A stretch of DNA of 64,000 nt from Flammulina velutipes (GCA_011800155.1 CM022376.1:1612001-1676000), one strand, 5' to 3'; positions 33,178 through 45,024 are shown, numbered from the stretch's first letter. Numbers and translations are program-made. Notes: a model not told the origin generated them from the letters alone.

Positions 33178-34361
33178 CGTTCGTCTCCTCATCTCCGTGC
33201 TCAACGCCGTCCTTACCTTTGTCTGGACCTTCAGGTGCCCGTCGCTATTCATCCTTATATCTTTGGAACAATCTGCATCTGTATTTTTATTCACATAACT
33301 TACGCAACAACATGTTCAACCACGGTCTGGAGTGAGCAAGAACTCGTCATCGAACGCGAACAATGAGACCGTTGAAATCACCAGCTCCTGATTGTAAGTT
33401 CCTGATCTGCCTTCGAATGTACGCAATTAGCGAGCCTATAGTTCCTGTAGGTCCAGATCGTTGCATTGACATTCGTAAAGCGAGAGCGCCAAGATCTCAA
33501 TGCTTCGGGAGGGCCAACGCTCCGGAGAGGCGAGTAACACGTCTCTGGTTTGGCTATACTTGAACCTTACATTCATCTACTTGAATTAGCTCTTCAAATC
33601 TCTCACTATGACATACATGCCCATGTCATCACTTGATCATCGCGGGTGCCCGTCGCGCCAATGTATGGGGAGGTCGTTCACAATATGCAATGAAGCCCCG
33701 CGATGAGGGTGCATCTTCGTGTGATGTGGATCTACGCTTTAAGGCATTGCTTTACCACGACAGTCCTCGGAGGTTCTCGGGTATTGTGCCCCTCACTCCT
33801 TTGCCGTGTACATCATGTCTAGATTTGTGAAAACGGTGTTCCCCCACTGCTGGTTGCGCGATGATTCGCTTTCTGGCGGGCGCCTATTTCTCCCTGTCGA
33901 CGGCGGTTATTCGGTGGTTGTTGTGGCCCGTCGTCCGTTGAGACTTTCGGTCTCTAGCGACGAGGACGGCCATCAGTGAACCGCTCCTCGACGCGTTTTG
34001 TCCTGACGAGGAGACTTGAATCTAGACCGAACCGGACACGCGGTGAGAGTCCGCGTCTTATTCCTTCAGAAACCAACTTGAACTTGGGGTCCATCGCAGC
34101 AAACGTTTACGGAAACTGTTGTCGAGTAAGAATATTGGTACGAGGCTAGACACGGCTCTAGACTGTTTTTTTGGTACTGGGTACCTTCTCAACTCATTCA
34201 TTCATCGGGATCATAGTTGAAGGACGGTCTTCCGGCCTTATGTCTCGTACTTTTCCGAAAGATGTAGAAGATTGGCCATGGACCGAAGCATGCTTTCCTT
34301 GGACTCACATCGGCAACGCTGTGGTCGTACAAATCTTCCAGTCGTGACGCGCCAAACTACA
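33178..34361. other. 1.2 kb without a protein gene; GC-rich structured segment at 33830-34060
   Basis: No supported exon. The segment from about 33830 has stable hairpins: GAGAC-TTTCG-GTCTC (33940-33954) enclosed by CGTCC/GGACG arms, and ACGCGG-N7-CCGCGT (34038-34056). A non-coding RNA is possible, but no known family signature was recognised. Confidence 0.4.
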
Positions 34362-34368
34362 TATAAAG
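34362..34368 (+). promoter_or_regulatory. TATA box of the HSF-domain gene
   Basis: TATAAAG 59-65 bp upstream of the ATG at 34427, followed by a CT-rich leader. Confidence 0.6.
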
Positions 34369-34426
34369 CGCGTCGTTCGCTCCTCGATGAATCGCCCCCC
34401 ACCTACTCTACTACTCATCTCACAAA

Positions 34427-35274
34427 ATGTCCATGTCCGCCGAAGAAATCGAGGCTTGCATGCCTCTAGTCAGTGACTTTGTCAAACGATTGTATAGGTT
34501 AGTATTTGGTTAGCGTCATTCGCGCCTGCGCCACCATCTGATATTTAAATCGCAGGATGCTCGCAGATCAATCTTGCCAACACATCGTGTCATGGAGCCC
34601 GCATGGAGATACCTTCGTCGTGAAAGTACGTTGGCGGCACCTTTCTCGACCTTCCATGTTGCCGTAACTCAAACGCGTCCATCCAGGATATGAGCGCATT
34701 CACGTCCACCGTCCTCCCAAAACACTTCAAACACTCGAACTTCGCGTCTTTCGTCCGCCAGCTCAACAAGTACGACTTTCACAAAATCAAAACCACGGAC
34801 GACGCCATTTTCGGGGACCAGGTATGTGTCAAAGGACCTTACTCGGTTGACGTCTGCTTAACTCAGCTTAAAGTCCTGGACGTTCCACCACCCCAACTTC
34901 AACGCTCACAAACTCGAAAAACTAATGCACATTCGGCGCAAGGCCCCCGTGCCCCGCCAAGGCCAAAATGCTGATGCTTCGGGCTCGAGTGCTTCTGGAC
35001 CTGGGGAGGTGGAGCTGCAGTCCCAGATCGAATACCTGAATGAGATACAGGCAGAGACGTCTTCGCAGATCCGAGACCTAGACATGAAGTGGCAGGATAT
35101 GCGGGCGACCATGTCAGAGTTCCAGAGGAACATCGCACAGCAGGATCAGCTGATGAGTGTGTTGGCGCAGAATGTCTTTCCGCCACCACCTCTCCCAGGT
35201 GTGTATCGTTATCTCCATCCCTCATTGCTCTTGTTTAATGTGCCTGTATTGATATAGGTTCCCGAGGATATTGA
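34427..35274 (+). CDS. HSF-type DNA-binding transcription factor, Skn7/Prr1-like domain without receiver
   Basis: Five exons encode about 215 residues. Residues about 10-105 are an HSF-type winged helix: [34 protein letters not shown], then [20 protein letters not shown] plus [11 protein letters not shown] and [36 protein letters not shown] is the DNA-recognition helix of the Skn7/Prr1 and Hsf1 group. A linker ([20 protein letters not shown]) leads into a coiled coil of about 50 residues ([44 protein letters not shown]), likely for oligomerisation. Then the protein ends (PPPPLPGSRGY). Skn7 proteins carry a response-regulator receiver domain after the coiled coil; none is present here or in the following 280 bp, so this is a short form. 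Introns are GT-AG. Confidence 0.87.
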
Positions 35275-35559
35275 CTGCCATGCATCTCCATTTCCGATCT
35301 CGACCCGATAGCTTGTGTAGTATTATCAGTTGTTGCTTTGCTTGTTCACATTGATTGTTGGATATATTTAATTCATCAAAGCGTAGCCTTGAGAACGCAT
35401 CTCCTCTGTTCCGCCTATGTAAGATGATGACCAGGGAGGTTACAGTGTTGATAACTTACAAGCGCCCACCGAGCGTGGGATAATCATAAATTCAATTTCT
35501 TCCACTTTGGACATGGGCGCTCTTCTCCCTTTTCATTCGCTACGACCCACTACTTGGCG

Positions 35560-36815
35560 ATGGAACTCAGCGAGCGACGCGCCTTCTCATACCCACTCTA
35601 TGCTGGCCTTCAATTTCTGCTCATTTTGTCTATTACCGTTCAACCGACGCGTTTTCGACGATTCCTGTTCCTTCCCATCCTCGCAATTGCTTTCTATTTG
35701 CTCTACTATACCACAACTGGTGTTACCGTCACCGACCTTGCCATTGGCTCGTCAATACCCCCGATGATTGCCACTGCCCTCGACTACATCCTTCTCTCGA
35801 CACCACAAATAGACCTATATGAAAACGGGCAGACAACACCCGCTGCGTCCTTCCTGAGCTTCTGGTCTCGCCTTGCATGGTCCCTTCGCCTTCTGTCTAG
35901 CCAGCGTGGCGTTGGATGGACACACGAGCCTAGAGAACTGCTACCGCCTCGACGGTACGCGTTGTATCCCTCTAAAAAGCGCTTTGTGGTGACTCAAGTG
36001 GTGTTGATGGGGATGTGGTTGGTTGCGTGGGATGCGGCGGCGACGTATGTCCGGCATAGACCGACGTTTCGGGCAGAGGGCGAGCCTGAGACCGAGGCGT
36101 TGCGTAAATATCTCTTTATGCTGGCGTGGATGACTCCCGCGTGGGCGGCGTTGTCTGTGAATCATGGGATTCTCAGCTTGGTTATGGTCCTCTGTGGGTT
36201 TTGGGATCTGAGAACTTGGAGGCCATTTTTTGGGAGCTTTGCGGAGGCGTATACTGTTCGACGGTTTTGGAGGTGGGTTGTTTGATTCCACACTGACACT
36301 TTGGCAAAGCTTACTGGATTTGTAGTCGAACTTGGCATCAACTCATTAGACGGGTGAGTCTTGTTTATTGCCCTGCGAGGTTGTGGCGAGTGCTCATGAA
36401 CGCCTAGTCTGTAATTGCGCCCGGAAAACGACTCAACAGGATGTTGGGTATCAAGAAGGAATCGACAATGGGCTACTTGATCGTTCTCTTTGTCTCGTTC
36501 TGTGTATCTGGGTGCATACATAGTACGGCGGACTACATGCTTATGGGCCATCACGGAGGCGCCATGAAATTCTTCATGCTCCAAGCGATATCCGTCACAG
36601 TCGAGTCTTTCGTATTGAAGGTGGCTAGCCGAATGGGAGCGCGCAGCGACATTGCTTGGTACATCCTGGGATACATATGGGTCCAGCTTTGGTTCTGTGT
36701 GACACTGCCAATATACATCGACCCGCAGAACAGGGCGGGTGTGTCGGAGGCTAATGTCCTTCGAGTGAGCGTTATAGAGCCGCTCCTGATAACGGTTCTG
36801 GGGAAGCCTACCTAG
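35560..36815 (+). CDS. Wax-synthase-domain membrane O-acyltransferase (MBOAT_2 type)
   Basis: Three exons, about 385 residues with multiple hydrophobic segments: YAGLQFLLILSITV, FLFLPILAIAFYLLYYTTTG, VVLMGMWLVAWDAAATYV, YLFMLAWMTPAWAALSVNHG and, later, YLIVLFVSFCVSGCIHST, FFMLQAISVTVESFVL, IAWYILGYIWVQLWFCVT. The middle has ASFLSFWSRLAWSLRLLSSQ then RGVGWTHEPRELLPP, and exon 2 gives RFWSRTWHQLIRR, the W(H)Q acyltransferase motif of wax-synthase-domain proteins (PF13813 family by resemblance). Such fungal enzymes acylate sterols, terpenoids or polyketides in ER membranes. The start is the first true ATG at 35560. No biosynthetic partner cluster is obvious next door. Substrate unknown. Confidence 0.83.
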
Positions 36816-37184
36816 TACATGTGGCGTAGCAATATGTATGGCAATTTTGTGCCCGATAACTAGGGGAATATCATTCCCTCGCCTTCAATTCATCTATGTC
36901 ATAGCCAAACTACGGCGCGCTCCAAGGTAGACGCAGAAAATGGCTTCGGCACCTACTGAAAACCAGCTGCGCTTTTCATCTTACTTATAATACCAGTTTT
37001 AATGAGTACGATGCGAATCTATATTGTACTTCGCAGTATAATCCTGACAGAATGCTTGAACGGTGGCGCATCGGTACCCGGCCCACGTGGTATTTCGTCA
37101 TTCCGAAATACGAATTACCCATTTTGGAGATGGACGATCTATCCTTCTTGCCTTTATACCACCACCATCCACCAACAATCTATC
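36816..37184. other. Intergenic, OSBP promoter
   Basis: No exon seen; CA/CT-rich leader just before 37185. Confidence 0.5.
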
Positions 37185-38810
37185 ATGTCCGAGCAAGCTG
37201 GAGAGGTGCGCTCGCTGCTGCTAACGAACGCTCACCATCTAATTCCTACAAAGGCCGTTCCCGCTGCCCAGCGAAGCAGCTGGACGTCGTTCATTAAATC
37301 GTGCGTTCAGCCAACCGTTATTCTCGACACACATCCAACCCATCCTTAGCCTCGCCTCTGTATCTGGAGATCTCTCTTCAATGACGGCGCCACCATTCAT
37401 TCTGTCGCCCGTGTCCTTGACTGAATTCCCAGGTGGGTCGATTTGTCGCCCAGGGTCAGGCAACACCAACATCATTCCCCAGCATACTGGTGCGAACATC
37501 CGGAGCTCTTTGCTGCCATTGCCGACGCAACAAACGACGAGAGTCGCGCCCTCGCCGTTCTCAAGTGGTTTGTGGTGCGTGAACAGTATCCTGTGACCGC
37601 CGCCGCAGCTAACACCGCCTCCAGAGCACGCTCAAAGGCCAATATACCTCCCGCAACGAATCCATGGGCTCAGAGAAAAAGTGAAATGTTTCTCGTCACA
37701 GCCAAGAAAGTTACTCATCGTCTAGCTATCTCCACACCTCAGACCTCTCAATCCGGTTCTTGGAGAGTGCGTATTGATTACACATCAACATCCTTGTATT
37801 GACGTACGCTTCAGGCTCTTCTACGGCTACTGGCCTGACCTCAATGGACGCGGAAAAACCGACATTCTCGTCGAACAAGTCTCTCACCACCCTCCTATAA
37901 CCGCCTACTGCATCCAGAACAAGTCCAAGGGAATCAAACTCGTCGGCCACAATGCGCAGAAGACAAGTTTCAGTGGTGAGTGATGCCATGGTCCTCCATT
38001 CTTGTATCGAAGCTGATCGCTTCCAGCTGGATCCATTATCGTCAAGCAAATCGGACACGCCATCCTCACCGTCACACCCAAGGACGGAGGAGCGCCAATC
38101 GACTATCTCCTCACTTTCCCCCGGCTGCGTATAGACGGCCTCTGGTACGGCTCACCATACATCGAGTTGGCGGAAACGACCTACATCACTGGCGGCAACT
38201 ACATCTCTACGGTTGAGTACAAGGGCAAGGGTTACTTCTCGGGTAAATCCCATACGTTCAAGGCTGTTGTCTCCCCGGCACCAGGAACAGGCGGGACTAA
38301 CAAGGAGCACGTTGTTGATGGATTGTGGCATACAACCAGCAAATTTACGAGCGGTCCCAAATCAGGCTTGCCATTCCACGACGTGTCTGGGCCGAAGGAA
38401 GAAGTATCAGTTGGCCCAGAAGATGTAATGGATCCATTTGAAACGAGAAAACTGTGGAAGCTTGTATCAAAGGGTATTCGAGACCAGGACTTCGAGGCTG
38501 CTAGCAGGGAGAAGACCAAGATTGAGGTGAGGCTCGTCGAAAGGTTAAATGTCCTAGGCTGACGAACTTTCCTTTCCAGAACGACCAGCGCCAGCGCCGG
38601 AAGGACGAACTTGCTGCTTCGTCGACATGGCCATTGAAGCACTTCGTTCACATCGAGAGTGATCCCGTTTGTGAGTGTGCCAGTGATATAGTCTTAGATT
38701 CCGTCTAATGTTGTTTCTTTGCAGATGAACGCCTCGGGAAGCTCGCAAAACTTATCCCTCCTACTGAAGACGCGTATGTTTTCCAGGACAACTGGCCGGT
38801 TGTTGTTTAG
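37185..38810 (+). CDS. Oxysterol-binding protein, Kes1/Osh4 type
   Basis: About nine to ten exons give roughly 410 residues with no PH or ankyrin domain, as in short Osh4/Kes1 proteins. The family fingerprint EQVSHHPPITAY is complete. Also visible: SLTEFPAYWCEHPELFAAIA (lid/core start), LAVLKWFVSTLKGQYTSRNE, KPLNPVLGE (the KPxNPxLGE motif), GYWPDLNGRGKTDILVEQVS, DYLLTFPRLRIDGLWYGSPY and, near the C-terminus, RQRRKDELAASSTWPLKHFV. These bind sterol and PI4P (KPxNPxLGE and the HH of EQVSHHPP contact PI4P) and exchange lipids between membranes (family knowledge). Phases of all introns close the frame from the ATG at 37185 to TAG 38808-38810. It looks functional and unrelated to the neighbouring SDR arrays. 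Confidence 0.92.
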
Positions 38811-39070
38811 ACAGTATTGTAGATATGTTTTCAGCCCATAGTACATGAAGTTGATTATGTCGCCTGAAAAAACTCACTGTTCAAAGATGGGCTGTCAATA
38901 GAAATGATAAGAATTTGATATGGACAACACAAGCACAAGTGTGGCGCAGCAGTAGAATGTTCACTATCGTAAGTAATCATGGTTGTCCGAGAGTATAAAG
39001 TCGCGAACTATAGATGATCTCAGCCCGATTTGGTAATCTTGTTCAATCGCCCGCTTGCTTTTATACCATC

Positions 39071-39974
39071 ATGTCCTCTTGCTTTGACTGTCCTGCCGAG
39101 ATTGTTCGTATCATCTTTGAACTGGCAGGTGCAGACAGCACAAATACTGCTTACAATCTACTCTTTGTATCTCGGGAAGTACGAAACTGGTATGTCCTTT
39201 ATTCAGCCTCACTATCATTTTGCTGATGCTTGCCACTCCAGGATTGAACCGATACTATATCAAAGACTCGACCTTACTGGAACTACCACCAAAAATCCCT
39301 TCAATTTGTGCCGCTTCTCGCGAAACAACAACCAATTTTTTGTTGACACCGTCCGAGAACTACGCTTGTCGGCGCCTGGTCAATATAATGGATACATCTT
39401 CATCTCTGGTCTCTTCACCCGGATAACCCATTTGTATCTGCGAATGAACTTGCAGCCGACGGAGATCATTAAACTCGAGCGAATCGCTCCTGTGGATCAC
39501 ATTCCAAACCTGCGACATCTACCTTGCCTCACGCAACTGATTGTCGACGGATACGAGTCGACACTCACGGCTGAGATGCATCCTACCATTACACACCTAC
39601 AAATCTGCTCATCGGACGAATACGCATGTCCTCATTCTCTTCCCCTGTTATTGAACCGATATCCATCCCTTACCCACCTCATGTTCAACGACGATGTGTG
39701 TCGTGCAGAGAGCAAAGTCGGGGAGGTGCTTGGCCTCCTTCGTGAAAACCTCTCCCTCCGACGTATCGCCATTTTGATTTCGGGCCTCGATGTTCAGTCG
39801 GAAGCTACGTGGGTGGCACTACGGGACTTGGATCCGCGCCTTGTGCTCGCCAACTGTGGCGAACCATGCGCAAGAGACGATGTTATGGAGACCGACAATC
39901 TTCTGCCTCGAAGTTTTGACTTTTGGATAGAGTTGGGGACTTTTACCAAAGTAGCGTCGCCGGTGTCGGGTTGA
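39071..39974 (+). CDS. F-box-like hypothetical protein (family copy 2)
   Basis: Two exons, about 285 residues. It starts SSCFDCPAEIVRIIFELAG, then ADSTNTAYNLLFVSREVRNW: the pattern P-x-E-(I/L)-(I/V)-x-x-I-F-E-x-A and the following helix resemble an F-box. The intron splits the Trp codon before IEPILYQRLDL. The remainder is a beta/alpha repeat region (RELRLSAPGQYNGYIFISG, ITHLYLRMNLQPTEI, LRHLPCLTQLIVDGYESTLT, MHPTITHLQICSS, YPSLTHLMFNDDV, LSLRRIAILISGLDV) ending DPRLVLANCGEPCARDDVME, LLPRSFDFWIELGTF. It is collinear with the 45910 gene. F-box proteins recruit SCF substrates; here the assignment is by resemblance and the targets are unknown. Confidence 0.72.
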
Positions 39975-40241
39975 AAGTACAAGGAGCGCGTAAAGGACAG
40001 CTTATATGTAAGAAAGCTGATGTTTTCCACATATACGGGCGTTTTCGCATTTTTCTAACACTGATGACCGGGACCCCCGACCTAGCAGCGCTCCATTGCA
40101 ATTGCTTTGGGAGATGTTGTGTGGCGGCAGCAACCGTATGAGAGGAACAATCTTGGAATTGTGTGTACTGGCAGTAAACCTAACATAACATGCTCTACTT
40201 CGAGATATGCGATCTGATTCACCGCCATTTCATTTAGTTCT

Positions 40242-41391
40242 TCACGGATTGACCAACAATATCCCGCCATTGATCTTGAGGATAATACCATTGGTATATT
40301 CCGTGGTAGCCAGGTATAATGCTGTAGCGCCCATTTCCTCTTCACTGCATCATAATCATCAGTTCGACGGCCAGGTAAGTGTACAAATATCTTACGTTCC
40401 AGCCCTCTTTGCGGGGATGGGTTTAACGAATCCCGGGAAGACTAGTGTAGCCACATCATCGAGGAAGTCAGTCTCAAGGAGGACTTCAGACGGGAACAGC
40501 CCAGGCGCGATGCCATTCACTCGGATGGGGACACCCGTCGAGGCGAATAGGGTTGCGAGGGTGACTGTAAGCTGGTCCAACGCCGCCTTGGTCGCGCCAT
40601 AGCCCAGCTAAATACAAATCGCCATCAATAACTCGCGCCGGAAAGAGGTGCAAGATAACATACAGAGTTGCTCGTAATAGGGGACTTGGCCTCTGCAGCG
40701 CAGCTGGAGATGTTAATAACGCTGGAGGTACCTCCGCGGGCCTCTGCGCCCTTGATGAGGAGCTTCTTGAAGGCGCGTGTAATAAAGAAGGGCGCGATGG
40801 TGTTCAGTTTAAACATGTCTACCCAGTCATTCAGAGCTTCTGGCTCCGTGGGATCTGCAGCGGCAAGCTTTTCAGCCAACCACTGTTCGCCTGTGTCGCG
40901 GACAGACTCATTGACACCAATCTTACGAATAGGCCCATTAATACCAGCACTATTGGATATGAGTTGGTGAGTGCGTATTTCTGTAGCCGAGAAAGATTAT
41001 ACTTGTTTACAAGAATATCAAGCTTCCCGTCGGTATACTCAATGAACTTTGCTACGCCTTTGGCAGCATCCTCGTCGACTACGTCGAGTTGCAATCTATG
41101 GATGTATACGTCAAAACAAGACTATGCGACTAAATAGATCGACATACGGGACGAAGGATCCTGTTACTACGCCAGAAGAGGCTATGGCGTCCTTGAGAAC
41201 TTGGAGGCGCCGCCCAGTGATGTATACTTTGGCGCCATTGTTGGCAAACGCCTTCGCGATCATCAGGCCGCTGGAATACTTGCATTAACACTGGAGACCT
41301 CAGTCAATGGCAATGACGCCACATACATCCCAGTGCCTCCCCCAGTGACGAGGGCGACTTGACCATTGAGCTGCGAGTTGATAGAGGCCAT
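40242..41391 (-). CDS. Short-chain dehydrogenase/reductase, copy D
   Basis: Six exons, about 297 residues, starting MASINSQLNGQVALVTGGGT. Motifs: TGGGTGIG, LDILVN(N)AGINGPIR, NTIAPFFITRAFKKLLIK, VINISS, YGATKAALDQL (YxxxK) and the C-terminal end ILKINGGILLVNP. Between PIR and DTGEQWLAEKL there is a 9-residue insertion (KIGVNESVR) not present in copies B or F, apparently an in-frame local duplication. The last 100 residues are near-identical to copy B. The gene is on the opposite strand to A-C and stands next to an SDR fragment and copies E and F. Confidence 0.9.
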
Positions 41392-41438
41392 TCTGTTTAA
41401 CAGAAGATATTGATTTCAGTATGAGTTTGTGAACCAGC

Positions 41439-41472
41439 ATTTATACGAAACTAAGATGGCGGCATGACGCCG
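41439..41472 (-). promoter_or_regulatory. SDR copy D core promoter
   Basis: TTCGTATAAATG (TATA at 41439-41445, minus) and the perfect 13-mer CGGCGTCATGCCG (41460-41472, read on minus), at the same order and spacing as before copy B. Confidence 0.6.
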
Positions 41473-42131
41473 ACTGATTACTGAGAGGTATGAGAAATAT
41501 CTAACAGATGGTGTTGGTTTGTAAGTGAGTACAAATCGGATTTCCTTGGGAGAAAAGGACATACCTACTATCCGGGCTAAGCGGATACATATGTTCAAGA
41601 TCAAGATTCAATGGCCTTCCGTGGTCCACATAACACCCATTTCTAAACACTACCCAAGCTAATTTTCATGCTAGAGGAAGTCCGCTTTCGATTCACACGA
41701 CGCTTGGAGTGCATGAGGGCACACATGGCCCATGACGCCACCAAGTCATGCACTACATTAGACGAGGGTGAGCTAGCTGAAAGATCAAGAGTGTCGATGA
41801 ATGAATGTATTCTTTCTTCTTCCCAGATCTCTAGGCTAAGCTAATTTGTCGGGTGGTTTGTCGGATATTGCGCCACAGCGAGGGATAGAGCCGCTTCCAA
41901 AGTCGGTATCTAGGACAACGGAATACAACCTATTGGTTTGTGATCGCTATTTTTTTACTTGGAGAAGGTACACACTGCCTAGGAGCTCTAGGTGACATTA
42001 GAATTCCAGATCGCTCGGCACTTACTGCCGTGTATCTCCCTCAGTTGCCACACCAAGCCTGCGCGACCACCTGTGGTATTACTAATCTAAAGGCTTAGTG
42101 GACTAATCGATTATCAAGCGTGTGCTTTGCG
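41473..42131. other. Intergenic between SDR copy D promoter and an SDR fragment
   Basis: No gene. One TGCGCCACA site at 41869-41877. Confidence 0.5.
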
Positions 42132-42260
42132 GCGGCAAGAGGCACAAGATAACATACAGAGATTCTTGGCCTCCCCTGCCTCTGCTTGAGATATTCATAA
42201 CACTGGATATACCACCTGGTCCACGGGCCTCTGCGGCCTTGATGACGAGCTTCTTCAAGG
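42132..42260 (-). pseudogene. SDR gene fragment
   Basis: About 130 bp on minus reads LKKLVIKAAEARGPGGISSV, MNISSRG, then a GTATGTTATC splice donor, as in copies B and D. The flanking exons are missing. A remnant of a further SDR copy lost by decay or deletion. Confidence 0.8.
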
Positions 42261-42375
42261 CAGAGGACGCCGGTGCATTGTTCCAGATATGAGAAATCGC
42301 ACCTGGCTATTAGTAGTGTTGCATACAGGAAACTCGGAAGAAAAGACAAAGTGTATATTTTCGTAGCCCTAGCCT

Positions 42376-43500
42376 TCAAGGATTAACCAAAGAGATCCCA
42401 CCATCAATCTTCAAAGTAACGCCGTTCACATATCCGGTAGTCGCCACGTATAGCGCTGTATCGCCCATTTCTTCTTCACTGCATAACAATCTTCAGCTCA
42501 TCGACCAGGTAAGAGAACATGTCTTACGTTCCAGCCCTCTTCGCAGGCACAGGATTGATGAGTCCTGGGGCGACTGCTGTAGCGATATTATCGATGAAAC
42601 CACCGTTGATAGTGAGTTGGGACGGGAACATCCCCGGTGAGATACAGTTAACTCGTATGGGAACATTCGTTGACGCGAAGAGGGTGGCAAGTGACACGGT
42701 AAGCTTTTCCAGCGCCGCCTTGCTTGCGCCGTAGCCAAACTGAGCCCAAGTTCAGTCAGCCATGAATATTTGCAGGGTGCATGGAAGCTCACGATGTTGT
42801 TAGCAAGAACGTGCGTGGTCGACGCAGCAGCACTGGAGATGTTAATAACAACTGAAGTGGCACCCGGTCCACGGGCCTCTGCACCATTGACTAAGAGGCT
42901 TTTGAAGGCACGTATGATGAAGTAGGGCGCGATGGTGTTGAGTTTGAACAGGTCTATCCAGTCAGCCATAACCTCTGGCTCCATCCGAGTGGGGTCGGCG
43001 GTGGATAGTTTATCAGCCTGGAATTTCTCTGCATCGTGAAGAGGCCCGTTAGTACCAGCACTATTGATTCAGAATAGGTGAGTACATTTTCTGTATCCCA
43101 AAAAAGGTCCGTACTTGTTCACAAGAATATCGAGCTTGCCATCTGTATCTTCGATGAGCTTCGCTGCGCTTTTTACTGCGTCCTCATCAACTGCGTCGAC
43201 CTGCAGTCTTCGGAAACATCGTTAGAAGATAACAAATCTACACCTGGCTGTGACGTACGGGAATATAGATCCTGCTGCTGGACCAGAGGATGATATGGCA
43301 TCCTTCAGGACTTGAAGGCGTCGCCCGGTTATGTAGACCTTTGCACCATTGTTGGCAAATGCGCGCGCGATCATGAGGCCGCTGAGATACATGTATTAGC
43401 CCTGAAACCCACTAAACTGAAATGACGCCACGTACATTCCACTTCCTCCGCCGGTGACAAAGGCGACTTGCCCATTGAGCAGTGAGGTACTAGATGCCAT
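42376..43500 (-). CDS. Short-chain dehydrogenase/reductase, copy E
   Basis: Six exons, about 290 residues, starting MASSTSLLNGQVAFVTGGGS. Intact motifs: TGGGSGIG cofactor loop, LDILVNNAGTNGPL, NTIAPYFIIRAFKSLLVNG, VVINISSAAAS (Ser), GYGASKAALEKL (YxxxK) and ISPGMFPSQLT. The C-terminal GVTLKIDGGISLVNP is normal. It is the functional counterpart of broken copy C (same TRMEPEVMADWIDLFKLNT, same THVLANNI) and lies after the same spacer relative to copy F as C does after B. It is thus the inverted-arm sister of C. Confidence 0.92.
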
Positions 43501-43893
43501 TGATATCCGAGTCTGTGAGTCAATTTCAGCATCATTTCCTGGACTAACCTTTATACGAAGCCCAATTGCGTTGGGGCCCCAATCCCCAAAGATGGTGGGC
43601 AGAAAGTTCTTAATCATGAATGCTGCTGCATCGTTCGGGAGTCCCGCTGAGGTTTGTAAGTGAGTACAGATCATGTGCCTGTGAGACAAATGAACCAAGT
43701 TCAACTTGAAGTGGGGTACGGAGTACGGGGAGAGAAATGAATCGATCCACGAGCAAATTCGAGTCCTCGTCAAGATACCCTCTCCTGAATAAGCAGAAAA
43801 TAATAGATGAACGTTTAAACAAACTTGGATTGAATGTTGGAAGCACATGAACTTCAAGATGCGATAACTCAGATTATCCCCAATTTTCATGCA
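43501..43893 (-). repeat. SDR F-E spacer, homologous to the B-C spacer (27360-27732)
   Basis: Shares long identical blocks with 27360-27732 in inverted orientation, including the promoter of copy E (TTCGTATAAAGG, TATA at 43549-43555 on minus). The ORFs on it (for example minus 43610-43846) are only shadows. Confidence 0.85.
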
Positions 43894-45024
43894 TCACGGA
43901 TTGACCAATGAAATCCCACCATCGATCTTCAAGGTGACACCGTTCGTGTATCCCATGGTGGCCAAGTATAGCGCCGTATCGCCCATTTCTTCTTCACTGC
44001 ATAACAATCTTCAGCTCAACGACCAACCGGAAGGAGAAAGTGTCTTACGTTCCAGCCCTCTTCGCAGGCACAGGTTTGACGAATCCCGGGGCGACTGCCG
44101 TAGCAATATTATCGATGAAACCACCTTGGATACTGAGTTGGGAAGGGAACATCCCAGGTGCGATGCCATTCACCCGGATGGGGACACCCGTCGACGCAAA
44201 GAGGGTTGCGAGCGTAACCGTAAGCTGGTCCAGTGCCGCCTTAGTCGCACCGTAGGCCAGCTGAATTCAACTTCGTTCAGTCAACATTTTTTGGGGCGCG
44301 CGTGGAATAACCCACAGAGTTGCTGGAAACAACAGACTTAACCTCTGCGGCCGCGCTGGAGATATTAATGATACTAGAGGTAGCACCATTACCACGGGCC
44401 TCTGCGCCCTTGACGAGAAGGTTCTTGAAGGCGCGGATGATAAAGAATGGGGCGATGGTGTTGAGCGTGAATATGTCCACCCAGTCATGCAAAGCTTCTG
44501 GCCCCATCCGCGTAGGGTCTCTGCTCGATAGCTTGTCGGCCATGAATTTGTCTCCATCACGGATAGGCCCAGTGATACCAGCACTATACATGCACAGTTA
44601 GTGAGCGACCTTTTGGGACCGAAAACAGGGGCATACTTGTTGACAAGAATGTCGAGTTTCCCGTCTGTATCCTCGATGAGCCTCGCTGCACCTTTTACGG
44701 CATCCTCATTGACTGCGTCAACTTGAAGTCTGAGTATGTTTCGTTAGATTATCATAGAACTGTAGTTGATTGTAACATACGGAAAGATAGATCCTTTTAC
44801 TGCGCCAGAAGAGGCTATGGCGTCCTTGAGGACTTGGAGGCGTCGTCCAGTGATATAGACTTTGGCGCCACTGCTGGCAAACGCATGTGCGATCATAAGG
44901 CCGCTGGAACCCATGCATTAGCACTGAAAACCACAGTAAATAGAAATGACGCTACATACATCCCAGTTCCACCGCCAGTGATGAGGGCGACTTGACCGTT
45001 GAGTTGCGAGCTGTTTGATACCAT
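43894..45024 (-). CDS. Short-chain dehydrogenase/reductase, copy F
   Basis: Six exons, about 292 residues, start MVSNSSQLNGQVALITGGGT. Motifs: TGGGTGIG, LDILVNNAGITGPIRDGDKF, NTIAPFFIIRAFKNLLVKG, IINISSAAAEVK (catalytic Ser), AYGATKAALDQL (YxxxK), PIRVNGIAPGMFPSQLSIQG. The N-terminal half is closest to copies A and B, and the C-terminal half mixes features of B/D and of E (IDNIATAVAPG), suggesting conversion between paralogs. It occupies the mirror position of copy B in the inverted duplication. Confidence 0.9.

Noticed and set aside
35554..35559. Upstream start of the MBOAT frame
   Set aside because: The codon is TTG; the first ATG at 35560 gives a normal N-terminus.
43894..44341. Long plus-strand ORFs over SDR copies E and F (also 40207-40602)
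   Set aside because: Antisense shadows of the minus-strand SDR exons.
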